From Duncaniella sp. (GTDB taxonomy: Bacteria > Bacteroidota > Bacteroidia > Bacteroidales > Muribaculaceae), in the NCBI GenBank assembly GCA_022511285.1, contig JAFLRW010000001.1, positions 1 through 50,204 on the forward strand: a stretch of DNA of 50,204 nucleotides, given 5' to 3'. Below the pieces are notes generated by a model. It had not been told where the DNA came from, made no database searches, and saw only the letters and a program-made list of their open reading frames with translations. Both the position numbers and the translations under genes were made by a program. Shown here in pieces: positions 1 to 7,890 of the stretch (positions are counted from its first letter, which is position 1; each line of letters opens with the position of its first letter).

Positions 1-2
1 AT

Positions 3-74
3 GGAGCCTTCGGCCGCCCCAGCTACGAGGATGACGACGACTACAACCCCCTCGACGCTTACTGTGTAGACTGA
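3..74 (+). CDS. C-terminal end of an unidentified protein (partial)
   Basis: The third plus frame is open from the window edge and ends at TGA 72-74. It encodes 23 residues with a strongly acidic stretch (YEDDDDYNP) and the ending DAYCVD. The other two plus frames stop earlier or give low-complexity text, so this frame is the likely real one. Too little is present to name the protein. It runs opposite to the minus-strand gene that ends at 239, so the two converge. Confidence 0.45.
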   Translation, partial: GAFGRPSYEDDDDYNPLDAYCVD

Positions 75-238
75 TCTGCGGTGTCGATTGCTAACATTTT
101 GATACGGTTGCCACGAATAAGGCAATCGTTGGATTGCAAAAATTATGTGCCATTATCACGGAGATAAGGAAACAACCCTTGCAATATACCGCTCTTGGGA
201 TGAGCTTACTGGATTGTTTAATGGAAGACACGACATTT
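75..238. other. Convergent intergenic spacer
   Basis: This 164-base gap lies between two convergent gene ends. It holds a small hairpin at 122-137 (six-base arms GCAATC/GATTGC, loop GTTG) without a following T run, so it is at best a weak terminator. A short open frame crosses the gap but runs antisense into the neighbouring gene and has no gene-like features. Nothing else is visible. Confidence 0.4.
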
Positions 239-1345
239 TCACATGTGTTTCAGAAGGGCTTTTTCTATTGCCTCGCCTCGGATGTCTCGTTCCAGGAGGG
301 TTCCGTCGGGGCCGAAGAGCATAATCATCGGGATTCCGTCAAAGCCGTAAAGCTCTAACGGTTGCATCCCGGCGTCGAGTATCTGAGGCCATTTGTAGCC
401 GTGCTGCTCAATGCTTCTCTTTGAGTCGGTCGAATCATCAACTGTCGCTACTCCAATCATTTCAAAACGCGGGTTGTCAGCGTATTTCTCGTAGAGCGGA
501 ATTAAATAATTCTTGGCTTCTGCTGCGCAGGGGCCACACCATGACGACCAGAAATCGACGATAACATATTTCCCTTTGCCGACATAGTCTGACAGGCGAA
601 TAGTCTTCCCGTCGGGCGTCTTGCCTTCAAAATCAATGAATTTAGCTCCCGGGAGGGCGTTTCTCATCGCTTTATATTGGTTGTCGAAAAACGAAGACAG
701 CGGCAGCTCTTTGATTTGACGGTCTGCAATCTCAAAAAAAGCATCCCACTCATCGGGGGTGATGTCAAAGCCGGTCACTCCAAACCATAGAGCGGCCTCT
801 CCTATGCCATTGGGATTATCGGCAATGATGCCTCTGTAAAAATCGAATACACCGCCGGGTCGGGTCTTGAAGTCATAAAAGAAACCATCCTTTATGTCGC
901 TCTCAGAGAGTCCCTGACTCATCAGCGCCTCGATATTTTCGCCGCATTCGGCTATAAATGCCTCCTCGGTTTTCAGATATTTCAGATACTCGGCGTTGAG
1001 GGAGGTGGAAGCCTCGGGGTGGTGTGTCTCGAAGTTGGGAGTGACGAGAGAGTCTAAGATGCAGTTGGAATATGTCTGTGCATCACATGCAATTCTCACA
1101 AACGCATTTCTACCATAGTCGCCCTCCATCGTGAATCTCCCGTTTGCAACGGTGGCGCTATCTATCGTCAGCTTGTTTTTGCCATAGTCAAACATCTTGA
1201 CGGTCTGACCTTCGTGTCCGTCAATCTTACCATCCACTTTGTAACGGATGGTGTCTGCGTTGGCGCTGCCCGAAGAAAGCAGCAGGGCGGCTACGGCTAA
1301 TGCGCTTAGCGAGAGTTTATTTCTCCGGGAGGGTGACAGTGACAT
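239..1345 (-). CDS. TlpA-like thioredoxin-fold protein with N-terminal DUF4369
   Basis: A 368-residue exported thiol-disulfide oxidoreductase of the TlpA/ResA type. Residues 1-30 are a signal peptide (basic SPSRRNK, then a Leu/Ala-rich core ending ANA). Residues about 32-130 resemble DUF4369, the usual partner domain in Bacteroidetes. The thioredoxin domain covers about 232-368, with the redox motif WCGPC at 269-273 and a cis-proline region GIPMIMLFGPDG. In this family the domain reduces or isomerises disulfides in the periplasm; the substrate is unknown. The start overlaps the end of the preceding GH28-like gene by 29 bases. I keep it because it supplies the signal peptide and the next Met is at residue 51. 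Last gene of the unit that begins at 5116. Confidence 0.88.
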   Translation of the reverse strand: MSLSPSRRNKLSLSALAVAALLLSSGSANADTIRYKVDGKIDGHEGQTVKMFDYGKNKLTIDSATVANGRFTMEGDYGRNAFVRIACDAQTYSNCILDSLVTPNFETHHPEASTSLNAEYLKYLKTEEAFIAECGENIEALMSQGLSESDIKDGFFYDFKTRPGGVFDFYRGIIADNPNGIGEAALWFGVTGFDITPDEWDAFFEIADRQIKELPLSSFFDNQYKAMRNALPGAKFIDFEGKTPDGKTIRLSDYVGKGKYVIVDFWSSWCGPCAAEAKNYLIPLYEKYADNPRFEMIGVATVDDSTDSKRSIEQHGYKWPQILDAGMQPLELYGFDGIPMIMLFGPDGTLLERDIRGEAIEKALLKHM

Positions 1346-2642
1346 TCTCTACGGTGCAGTCGGTGATTTGAGAGGTGTCAAATGTGGGGTCGGGAGCAGA
1401 GGCCCAAATGTCGCGGAAAGTGAAGTTGCGCAAGGTGTAGAAGTCGGTCTTGCGGTCTTTGTAGAAGTCGCGGGTGCAGATGAGATGGCCGTTGCGGAAT
1501 GTCACATTGTCAACTCCCGACACCGGCATCGGGTCGCGCTCCACCTTGTCGAAAAATTGTGTCCAGGTCTGCACCTCTACGGCATTGCGCACGGTGCCTG
1601 TGGCGCCGTCGATGAGCACGTTGCGATATTGCTGCGGGGTGTCGGGGCGCATCTTGAAGAGGAGTACGTGGAATGTGCCGTCAAACTTGCAGTCTTTCAT
1701 TATCACGTTGGAGCAGTCCCACGCCTCGGAGCCGAAGGTGACACCGGCGTTGGTCTTTCCGAAGGTGCAGCGGTCAATGATAACGTTTGACACGGGGCCG
1801 TTGCCGGGGATGGTGTCCACCCAAGTGCCCTTGCCTCCTTTGAGACACACACCGTCGTCGTTGACGTTCATATAGCACTGCGACACGAGCACATCCTTGC
1901 ACACGTCGAGGTCAAGTGCGTCGGTCGACGGGCCTTTGGGATAGCCGTCGGTGGGGGCGAGGATGGTGACGCCGAGATATTTGATGCGTGAGCAGTTGTA
2001 GAGGTGGTTGGTCCAGAAGCCGGAGTTGACCATGCGCACACCCTGCACGGTCACATCCTTGGAGTTGGATATGTAGACCATACGAGGGCGGAGCGCTTCG
2101 AGGTTGGTGCAGTTGCGGTTCACCTTGCGGCGGAGCCAAAACTCGTCGTAGTAGCGGTGGCCGTTGCCGTCGATGGTGCCTTCGCCTGTGATGGTGAAGC
2201 CGTCGACGCCGTCGGCGTTGACGAGCGCGGCAAAATAGTCGATAGTCTGCCCTTCGAGGCGGGTCTTGATGATTTTATAGTGGGTGATGGCATCGCTCCC
2301 TTTGAGCTTGCCCCCCTTGGCCACGTGCAGGTGGGTGCCGGGCTTGAAGAAGAGCGAACCGCTCAGAAATGTGCCCTCGGGAATCACCACCACTCCCCCG
2401 CCCTGCTCTGCGGCGAGGTCAATCACCTTCTGTAGAGCTTCGGTCTGGATGAGGGTTGAGTCAGAGGCGGTGACGCCGTAGTCGGTCACCACATATTGCT
2501 TCCCGAGCTTGGCGAGCGCGGGGACTTTGGTGTCGTTAAACCAGTCAGGCACTTTGCTGCCGTCGGGGAACTCCGTAAACTTTGCTTGGGCCGACAGTCC
2601 GGCAAGGAGGGCTGCCGCGAGGATGAGGGGTCTGATTTTCAT
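1317..2642 (-). CDS. GH28-like (polygalacturonase family) right-handed beta-helix protein
   Basis: A 441-residue secreted protein with signal peptide 1-20 (ending SAQA). The N-terminal motif VTDYGVTASDS (52-62) and the stretch rich in VVVIPEGTFLSGSL (84-97) are typical of pectate-lyase/GH28 beta-helix enzymes. STDALDLD (239-246) and NDDGVCLKGG (261-270) correspond to the NTD and DD catalytic motifs. The GHG motif expected next reads NAGVTFGSE, and the RIK motif is at best represented by LLFKMRPD (327-334). Three acidic residues are therefore in place but the usual His is missing. It is probably a glycoside hydrolase on plant or host glycans with altered specificity. Follows sufE by 39 bases and overlaps the TlpA-like gene. 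Confidence 0.8.
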   Translation of the reverse strand: MKIRPLILAAALLAGLSAQAKFTEFPDGSKVPDWFNDTKVPALAKLGKQYVVTDYGVTASDSTLIQTEALQKVIDLAAEQGGGVVVIPEGTFLSGSLFFKPGTHLHVAKGGKLKGSDAITHYKIIKTRLEGQTIDYFAALVNADGVDGFTITGEGTIDGNGHRYYDEFWLRRKVNRNCTNLEALRPRMVYISNSKDVTVQGVRMVNSGFWTNHLYNCSRIKYLGVTILAPTDGYPKGPSTDALDLDVCKDVLVSQCYMNVNDDGVCLKGGKGTWVDTIPGNGPVSNVIIDRCTFGKTNAGVTFGSEAWDCSNVIMKDCKFDGTFHVLLFKMRPDTPQQYRNVLIDGATGTVRNAVEVQTWTQFFDKVERDPMPVSGVDNVTFRNGHLICTRDFYKDRKTDFYTLRNFTFRDIWASAPDPTFDTSQITDCTVENVTVTLPEK

Positions 2643-2681
2643 AGGTATTAGAAGTGTATAGAGTTGTGTTTGTTGTTTTTG

Positions 2682-3113
2682 TCAGGATTCGGCTTTAGCC
2701 TTGTAGGCCATAGCGTAGAGGCGCAGTTGCTTTATCATGGCGAGGAGGCCGTTGGAGCGTGTGGGCGAGAGATTTTCGCCCAGTCCGATGTCGTTGATGA
2801 AATGGAGGTCGGCGTTGAGCACCTCGTCGGGCGTGCGATTGTCGAGCACCTTGACCAGCAGCGCTATAATGCCTTTCACTATCATGGCGTCGGAGTCGGC
2901 CTCGAAGTGTATGCGTCCCTCGGGGGTCTGCTCGGCGTTGATCCACACTCGGCTCTGACACCCCTCGATGAGGTTGGAGGGGGTGCGGTATTTCTCGGGG
3001 AGCTGTGGCAGATTGTTGCCCTCCTCGATTATCATCGTGTAGCGGTCCATCCAATCGTCTACGGAGTTAAACTCCTCGACAATCTCTGCCTGGGTCTCTT
3101 CTATGGTTTTCAT
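2682..3113 (-). CDS. sufE: SufE-like cysteine desulfurase sulfur acceptor
   Basis: A 143-residue cytoplasmic protein of normal SufE length. The active-site Cys is C52 within EGCQSRVW. The C-terminal part (DLHFINDIGLGENLSPTRSN) matches the SufE pattern LGLxxxLSPSRxNG. SufE takes persulfide sulfur from SufS and passes it to the SufBCD scaffold during iron-sulfur cluster assembly. No sufBCDS genes are nearby. The start overlaps the stop of the upstream 668-residue gene by four bases, which suggests translational coupling with that unknown protein. Confidence 0.93.
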   Translation of the reverse strand: MKTIEETQAEIVEEFNSVDDWMDRYTMIIEEGNNLPQLPEKYRTPSNLIEGCQSRVWINAEQTPEGRIHFEADSDAMIVKGIIALLVKVLDNRTPDEVLNADLHFINDIGLGENLSPTRSNGLLAMIKQLRLYAMAYKAKAES

Positions 3114-5116
3114 TTCTTGGGTCGGGGTGAGTTGTTGATGTTTTCGCTTGGGCGCACTTTTGCGAGGGCTTCCATCAGTTTGTGGAGGGTGATTTCCTCC
3201 TTGGCGGCAGCCTCGCGCACGCGGCGGGCGTTGCCGGCGGCATTGGGCGAGCCTATGGCAGCCCAGGTCATTTCCACTATCTGGTTTGCGTCGCGGTTGG
3301 TGCAGCGACCCTCAACGGCAAAGTAGTCGTTTTCGGCAATAGCCTTGAGGTCGCCGGCCTTCAGGGCTTCTGCAAGAGCCTTGCCCATAGGGCTGCGCAG
3401 TTTTGCCAGGTGCCACACGGCGTTTGTGTTGAGATAGTCTATGTCGGCCCGGGTGTCGGCATCGGGGGCTGTTGCCTGCGGTTGTGATTCGGTTTCGCCG
3501 GGTTGGCTCACGGTCTCAATCCCCTGGCCGGCCACTTCGGCCGGAGTGGCCTCGGCCGGTTTATTGCGCAGAGAGAATACGGCTGTCAGCACAACGGCTA
3601 TGGCGGCCACGGCGCATAGCCCCCACTTGGCCTCCTTGCGTTTCCACAGAGGCATCACAGCGGGGGTCTCGTCGTCGTAAAGCTCCTCTTTGCCGGTCGA
3701 TGTATAGTCATCCTCATCACGGGTGGGCAGGGTGGTGTCTACGATAGGCTTTTCGTCGGCGGCCTCGTCTGATATGTTTTCAAACTGAGGCGAACGGCGC
3801 CGTGTCTCCCCGTCGGATGTGGAGGTGTGCTTGTCGCGCCCGGTGTCGAAATTGGGGGCAACGGGGGGATTGCTGAGGCGCACATCTACGTTGTAGACCT
3901 CGCTATTGTCGGTGGTCACCTGGCGATGGGCGCGGAATCCGTGGAAATTGCCCGAGTGAAGGCGATTATATTCGGGCGTGTTTTTCTCTATGTTGATTTC
4001 CTGAGTAAACACACGTCCGTTGCCGAAATCGAGTTTCAGCGTGACCATCTGCTCCACCGGCTGGAGTTCAAGCAGCAATTCGCCGGCTGTAAGCACTTCA
4101 GACGAAGGGATTATGAGTTTCAGGGGCTTGTAGTTGTTGGACTCCACACGAATCTCCACATCCTCTCCCTCCGGGAGATCGCGAGGGGTGAAGTCGATAT
4201 AGGGGACCATCGTGTTGATGAGGCGTCCGCCCAAGGTGATGGTGTAGCCTCCGCGCAGGTCGTTCCCCTTGGAAGAGACCACTCTGACGGGCACCCGGCG
4301 CACAAATCTGACGCCGGTCTGTGTGGCGGTGCGGATTGTGAGCTTGGCACCGTCAGCTTTGGCATAGGCACACGGCTGTCCCACGGTAATAGTTTCGCTG
4401 TGAGAGTCAAAGCCCTCCTTCGTATAAGTGATGGTGAGCTTATCGCCGTCATACACCTGCAAGGCTGAGACCTCAACCCCTTCAGGACACTCTACGGAAT
4501 ACTGCCGGCGTATGGGCACCGTGATGCGTGTCATTTTCACTCCCGGACGAAGCGAGGCGGTGGCGGGCACCACCAACACACAACGGAAGTGAGAATAGTC
4601 GGGCTGCGAGGGGAAAGCGAATATCTGTTCAAGCTCTGCTGTCGACATATATGTGCGATACCCGGCCTCTGAGTCGGGCTCCGTGCTCTCCGGGACTATC
4701 CACGATGGGAGCTCTACGGGTATTTTCGGCACTTGAGCCTCGGCAAGGGCCGCTTCGGCTGCCTCTTCGCTAAGGTCGGCATTGTCTACAAGCGCCCGGC
4801 GCAGGCTTTCAAATAGTCGTAATGCCTGGCGCCCCGACAGCGATGCCCCATTGCTGACCAGCACTGAAATCATCACCCATTTGTCGGCATCGACGGCGTC
4901 GCGGGTGATGAGCGACAGATAATGCCCCTCGGCTGCACTCTGCAGCACGTAGCACTCCGAAGTGTTGAGAAAACGCTTTACGGCCACCCCTGGTTCAACC
5001 ATAATAGAGTCCCACGACGGGGTGTCGGGGGCGTCGGCGGGATAGGTGTATAGAGTGCGCGTTGCCCCCTCTGAGGGGCCTCTAAGCGCTATGTGGATAT
5101 AAGAATATTCAGCCAT
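3110..5116 (-). CDS. Unknown single-pass membrane protein, 668 residues
   Basis: I do not recognise this family. There is no signal peptide. Residues 1-200 look globular. Residues about 205-370 are beta-rich and read like PEGA or carboxypeptidase-regulatory-like sandwiches (for example LTITYTKEGFDSHSETITV). Residues 415-495 are a charged, disordered linker. A single membrane helix lies at about 498-515 (GLCAVAAIAVVLTAVFSL), flanked by basic KRKEAK, leaving roughly 150 residues outside with an acidic, Thr/Gln/Pro-rich stretch. The topology is cytoplasmic N-terminus, one helix, extracytoplasmic C-terminus, as in some sensor or scaffold proteins. First gene of the unit with sufE, GH28-like and tlpA-like genes. 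A TAACTTTG box sits 25 bases upstream. Confidence 0.8.
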   Translation of the reverse strand: MAEYSYIHIALRGPSEGATRTLYTYPADAPDTPSWDSIMVEPGVAVKRFLNTSECYVLQSAAEGHYLSLITRDAVDADKWVMISVLVSNGASLSGRQALRLFESLRRALVDNADLSEEAAEAALAEAQVPKIPVELPSWIVPESTEPDSEAGYRTYMSTAELEQIFAFPSQPDYSHFRCVLVVPATASLRPGVKMTRITVPIRRQYSVECPEGVEVSALQVYDGDKLTITYTKEGFDSHSETITVGQPCAYAKADGAKLTIRTATQTGVRFVRRVPVRVVSSKGNDLRGGYTITLGGRLINTMVPYIDFTPRDLPEGEDVEIRVESNNYKPLKLIIPSSEVLTAGELLLELQPVEQMVTLKLDFGNGRVFTQEINIEKNTPEYNRLHSGNFHGFRAHRQVTTDNSEVYNVDVRLSNPPVAPNFDTGRDKHTSTSDGETRRRSPQFENISDEAADEKPIVDTTLPTRDEDDYTSTGKEELYDDETPAVMPLWKRKEAKWGLCAVAAIAVVLTAVFSLRNKPAEATPAEVAGQGIETVSQPGETESQPQATAPDADTRADIDYLNTNAVWHLAKLRSPMGKALAEALKAGDLKAIAENDYFAVEGRCTNRDANQIVEMTWAAIGSPNAAGNARRVREAAAKEEITLHKLMEALAKVRPSENINNSPRPKK

Positions 5117-5141
5117 TACGTTGAGGATAAGTATATTTTTG

Positions 5142-5149
5142 CAAAGTTA
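5142..5149 (-). promoter_or_regulatory. Bacteroidetes -7 box for the 668-residue gene
   Basis: TAACTTTG on the minus strand matches TAnnTTTG and lies 25 bases before the ATG at 5116. No clear TTTG -33 element is found 19-21 bases further upstream, so only half of the promoter is supported. Confidence 0.5.
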
Positions 5150-5161
5150 GCGAAAAAAACT

Positions 5162-5479
5162 CTACTTATTGCATTTTTTGCGCTTAGGATTCTGTGGAAA
5201 CCATCCTCTTTCCACTCGGCGTTGCTGTTCGGCTATTTCGTGGACGCTCCACAATGAGCTGAAGGCGGTGACCCCGAGGAGCGATGACCAGAACGGATCG
5301 TCAACCACAATGGTGAGGAGTGCAAGTAGCGTGCCGGCCACGGCAAACCACCAGCGACATCCGGCACCGAAATGATACTCGCATTTAATCACCACCGGAT
5401 GAAAAAGCCCGATGATAAGAAACGTGCATAGCCCAATGGTGAGCCCAAGCAGGTGATATTGCATTAAAAATGAAGTCAT
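5162..5479 (-). CDS. DUF4491 family small membrane protein
   Basis: A 105-residue protein with three hydrophobic segments: about 10-28 (LLGLTIGLCTFLIIGLFHP), 43-60 and 64-80. The pattern GLFHPVVIK, WW near residue 43, LLGVTAFSSLWSVHE and the tail GWFPQNPKRK match the DUF4491 family of Bacteroidetes. Its function is unknown. It overlaps the preceding gene by four bases and is the last gene of the unit that begins with the DEAD-box helicase. Confidence 0.82.
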   Translation of the reverse strand: MTSFLMQYHLLGLTIGLCTFLIIGLFHPVVIKCEYHFGAGCRWWFAVAGTLLALLTIVVDDPFWSSLLGVTAFSSLWSVHEIAEQQRRVERGWFPQNPKRKKCNK

Positions 5480-5931
5480 TGTGAAGATTTTACGATGTAG
5501 TTGGCCGATAAGCGCACACTATAGGGTGTGACCCCCGATGTGCGTGGATGCTGCCCTCCGGCATAAAAAAATGAATGGTTTTTGTCCCACGTCGGGAGTT
5601 GCACCATGCGTGTGTCGCCGGGAGTCAGCTCTACTCTGACACACTCGGAGCGCGAGTGTAGCTTGCGCCCTTTCAGGTCAAGATATTCCACCGTGATGCC
5701 CACGGCCGAGATGCTGTCGGCCAGCCCGTTGGTGATGAACATTGTCTCCACCGATGCGCGCAGCGGTTTGTCATACCCGTTTAGGTGTATGGAATCGCAC
5801 ACAGCTCCGCGGAGTGTGTCGGGAGCGGCGGCAACCTCTGCTACGGCTGTAATCGGGCGTAGGCGTGGGCGCAGGGTGTTGTCGGGCGCCGCATAGGCAA
5901 GCAGCAGGGCGATGAGTAGGTGTAGAGTCAT
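5476..5931 (-). CDS. Small secreted protein of unknown function
   Basis: A longer reading frame exists upstream, but I place the start at the ATG at 5929-5931. This gives MTLHLLIALLLAYAAPD, a clean signal peptide, one base after the stop of the preceding gene. The 151-residue product has a beta-rich body (for example SAVGITVEYLDLKGRKL and PYSVRLSANYIVK). It resembles small periplasmic proteins with an immunoglobulin-like fold, but I do not recognise a family. Translational coupling within the helicase/DUF3078 unit is likely. It overlaps the DUF4491 gene by four bases. Confidence 0.7.
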   Translation of the reverse strand: MTLHLLIALLLAYAAPDNTLRPRLRPITAVAEVAAAPDTLRGAVCDSIHLNGYDKPLRASVETMFITNGLADSISAVGITVEYLDLKGRKLHSRSECVRVELTPGDTRMVQLPTWDKNHSFFYAGGQHPRTSGVTPYSVRLSANYIVKSSQ

Positions 5932-5932
5932 A

Positions 5933-6517
5933 TTACAGATAGCGGGGTGTAAGGGGTGGTATAGGCTCCGGCCATACCCGCGTGAATCCCTCCAGACCTG
6001 ATGAGTGACGTTCAATGGGCGTGATGGCACTGCGAAACATATATGGGAGCAAAAGTCGCCACCAGTTTATCCTGAACGAGCGCCCGTATGGCTTGATGGT
6101 GATGCGCACTTCATCCTTGTCTATAGATGCCTCATAGCGGTCCGGGTGTACGAGCAGGGTGCCATCGTCAATGCGGCTTGAAAAGATGCGGGCGTCATAT
6201 TTCCCCTCGGCGGCGCCGGGGGTGAGCCAACCCATCACGGTGCCGCGGCGCAGCCCGAGGTCATATCCCTGAATGAGCACCATCGCATAGAGTGTAGGGC
6301 GCTCATCAACCTTCTCGATAGCCATCAGCGACCCCTCGCCTGCCACCTCCCATATCCCCTCTATGGGGTGCAGCGGACGCTCTGAGAGCCGCTCCACCAC
6401 ACTGTCTTCATCATAGCCGGGGAGTATCGTGCCGCGTCCGCTGACTGTGTCAAACACGCCACGTGCCGAGACGACACTGACTATACACAGGAGTATGACT
6501 GCTGTCAGATGGCGCAT
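5933..6517 (-). CDS. Secreted hypothetical protein
   Basis: A 194-residue product with a signal peptide (MRHLTAVILLCIVSVVSA). The body includes IEGIWEVAGEGSLMAIEKV and VMGWLTPGAAEGKYDARI, which reads like a small beta-barrel or lipocalin-like domain that reports on a bound ligand. No named family is recognised. Its start touches the stop of the DUF3078 gene at 6517 and its stop is one base before the next gene, so the order of the unit is fixed by tight coupling. Confidence 0.72.
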   Translation of the reverse strand: MRHLTAVILLCIVSVVSARGVFDTVSGRGTILPGYDEDSVVERLSERPLHPIEGIWEVAGEGSLMAIEKVDERPTLYAMVLIQGYDLGLRRGTVMGWLTPGAAEGKYDARIFSSRIDDGTLLVHPDRYEASIDKDEVRITIKPYGRSFRINWWRLLLPYMFRSAITPIERHSSGLEGFTRVWPEPIPPLTPRYL

Positions 6518-7890
6518 TACAGTGTGCCGAACTTGTAGCTGAACCCGAACGAGAGAATCTCTTTAATCTGCAGCTTGTGCCAGCGGCTATCCGGGTCGGG
6601 GCGCTTAGTGGTGGAGTCGTAGCGGGCGTGGGCATAGATTTGTGTGGAGAGGAAGCGGTTGATGGTAAACTGAAGCGTGTTCTCCCAATCGCCCTGAATA
6701 TAGCTGTAATCCGAGAAGACAAATAGGCGTGAGCGCAGCGAGACGTTGTCGCAAATCTTCCAGGAGAGTTTGGCCTCACCGCTCGAACCGATTTCGTTGA
6801 CCACTGTGCGCCCCTCTTTGATGCCGAAGGCTGTGGGGTCCATACGCTTGTTGATGCAGGTTTTCATATTCCACGACAGAGGCGATATCGAGGCATCGAA
6901 GGTGAGGGTCTTTTTCTTATTCGTGTTGGAATATGTCATACCGACACCCACATTGAGCTCGCCGGGCGAGAGGAAGGAGGCTTTCAGCTCGTCGGTGTTG
7001 GCTTTGTAGTTGTTGAGAATCTGTGTCTTGAACATTGCCGAGACTGAATAATACCAATGTTTGGCGGTCTTGTAGCCGGCAGTCATATTCCACTGCAAAA
7101 TGTCTTCGGAGATGGTGTAGTCGCGCACCTTATCGTCAATCGTATTGTTGGTGCCGAGTTTGTACTGGAATGTGTTGTCGAATATCCATTTTGGGTGGAA
7201 GGCTTGGTTGAGTTTCACCTCGTAATATACGTTGATGAGCATATTGAGGTTGTTGTTGCCGCCCTGATACCAGTTGGGCGACACGTAGGCCTGCGAGAAC
7301 TGAAGGTCGCCCGAGAATTTCCGAAGCCAATGGCGTTTCTTTATGTCTGTTTCAATCTCTGGGGCCGGTGCCTCGAGTGCCACCACCTCCTGGAGCACTA
7401 TGCTGGCGGTCTCGGGATCTATCACGGCCACAAACTCACGCGGAGGCTCGGGGAGGTGCTTTTCGTTGTAGCGCACACGGTCGGGGTGATTCACTATATA
7501 TTTCTGCCGGGTGCGCTTCATTATGTCGGAACGCAAAACGGCCTCATTAATCCAGTTGAACGCGTCGCTCCCCGGCGCGCCAACATTGACGGCGGGGGAC
7601 TGTGTCACCGACAAGGGTCCGTCAAACAGACGGATTTTGTCAAACACGGCCGGGCGCAGCCAGTATGATTCGAGCGGCGATTCCACCGGGCGTGCGCAGG
7701 GGGCTATGAGTGTGAGGGAGTCTATTCTGATGGTGTCGAGCACAGCGGCTGCGGCAGCAGCGCTGTCAACAGGCTGATAGTTGAATATCTCGGCACGTTT
7801 GGGGGTCTCAAACAGCTTCAAATTATATGCTCCGGCGCTCAGTGTAGATGCGGCGAGAAGGAGTATAGCGGATGTGATATGATGTCTCAT
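6517..7890 (-). CDS. DUF3078 outer-membrane-type protein
   Basis: A 457-residue exported protein with a signal peptide (MRHHITSAILLLAASTLSAGA). The second half (from about residue 190) is made of alternating aromatic/hydrophobic strands such as WIFDNTFQYKLGTNN and WYYSVSAMFKTQIL. It ends with FGFSYKFGTL, an outer-membrane beta-barrel-type C-terminus. AYVSPNWYQGGNNNLNML matches the start of DUF3078 in Bacteroidetes. The function is unknown. It begins within the last codons of the DEAD-box helicase gene (four-base overlap), so both are probably made from one mRNA. Confidence 0.82.
   Translation of the reverse strand: MRHHITSAILLLAASTLSAGAYNLKLFETPKRAEIFNYQPVDSAAAAAAVLDTIRIDSLTLIAPCARPVESPLESYWLRPAVFDKIRLFDGPLSVTQSPAVNVGAPGSDAFNWINEAVLRSDIMKRTRQKYIVNHPDRVRYNEKHLPEPPREFVAVIDPETASIVLQEVVALEAPAPEIETDIKKRHWLRKFSGDLQFSQAYVSPNWYQGGNNNLNMLINVYYEVKLNQAFHPKWIFDNTFQYKLGTNNTIDDKVRDYTISEDILQWNMTAGYKTAKHWYYSVSAMFKTQILNNYKANTDELKASFLSPGELNVGVGMTYSNTNKKKTLTFDASISPLSWNMKTCINKRMDPTAFGIKEGRTVVNEIGSSGEAKLSWKICDNVSLRSRLFVFSDYSYIQGDWENTLQFTINRFLSTQIYAHARYDSTTKRPDPDSRWHKLQIKEILSFGFSYKFGTL

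Noticed and set aside
122..137. Hairpin GCAATC/GATTGC as a terminator
   Set aside because: Only six pairs and no T run in either direction.
5932..6030. N-terminal extension of the small secreted protein at 5476
   Set aside because: It overlaps the preceding gene. The start at 5931 gives a signal peptide and one-base spacing.
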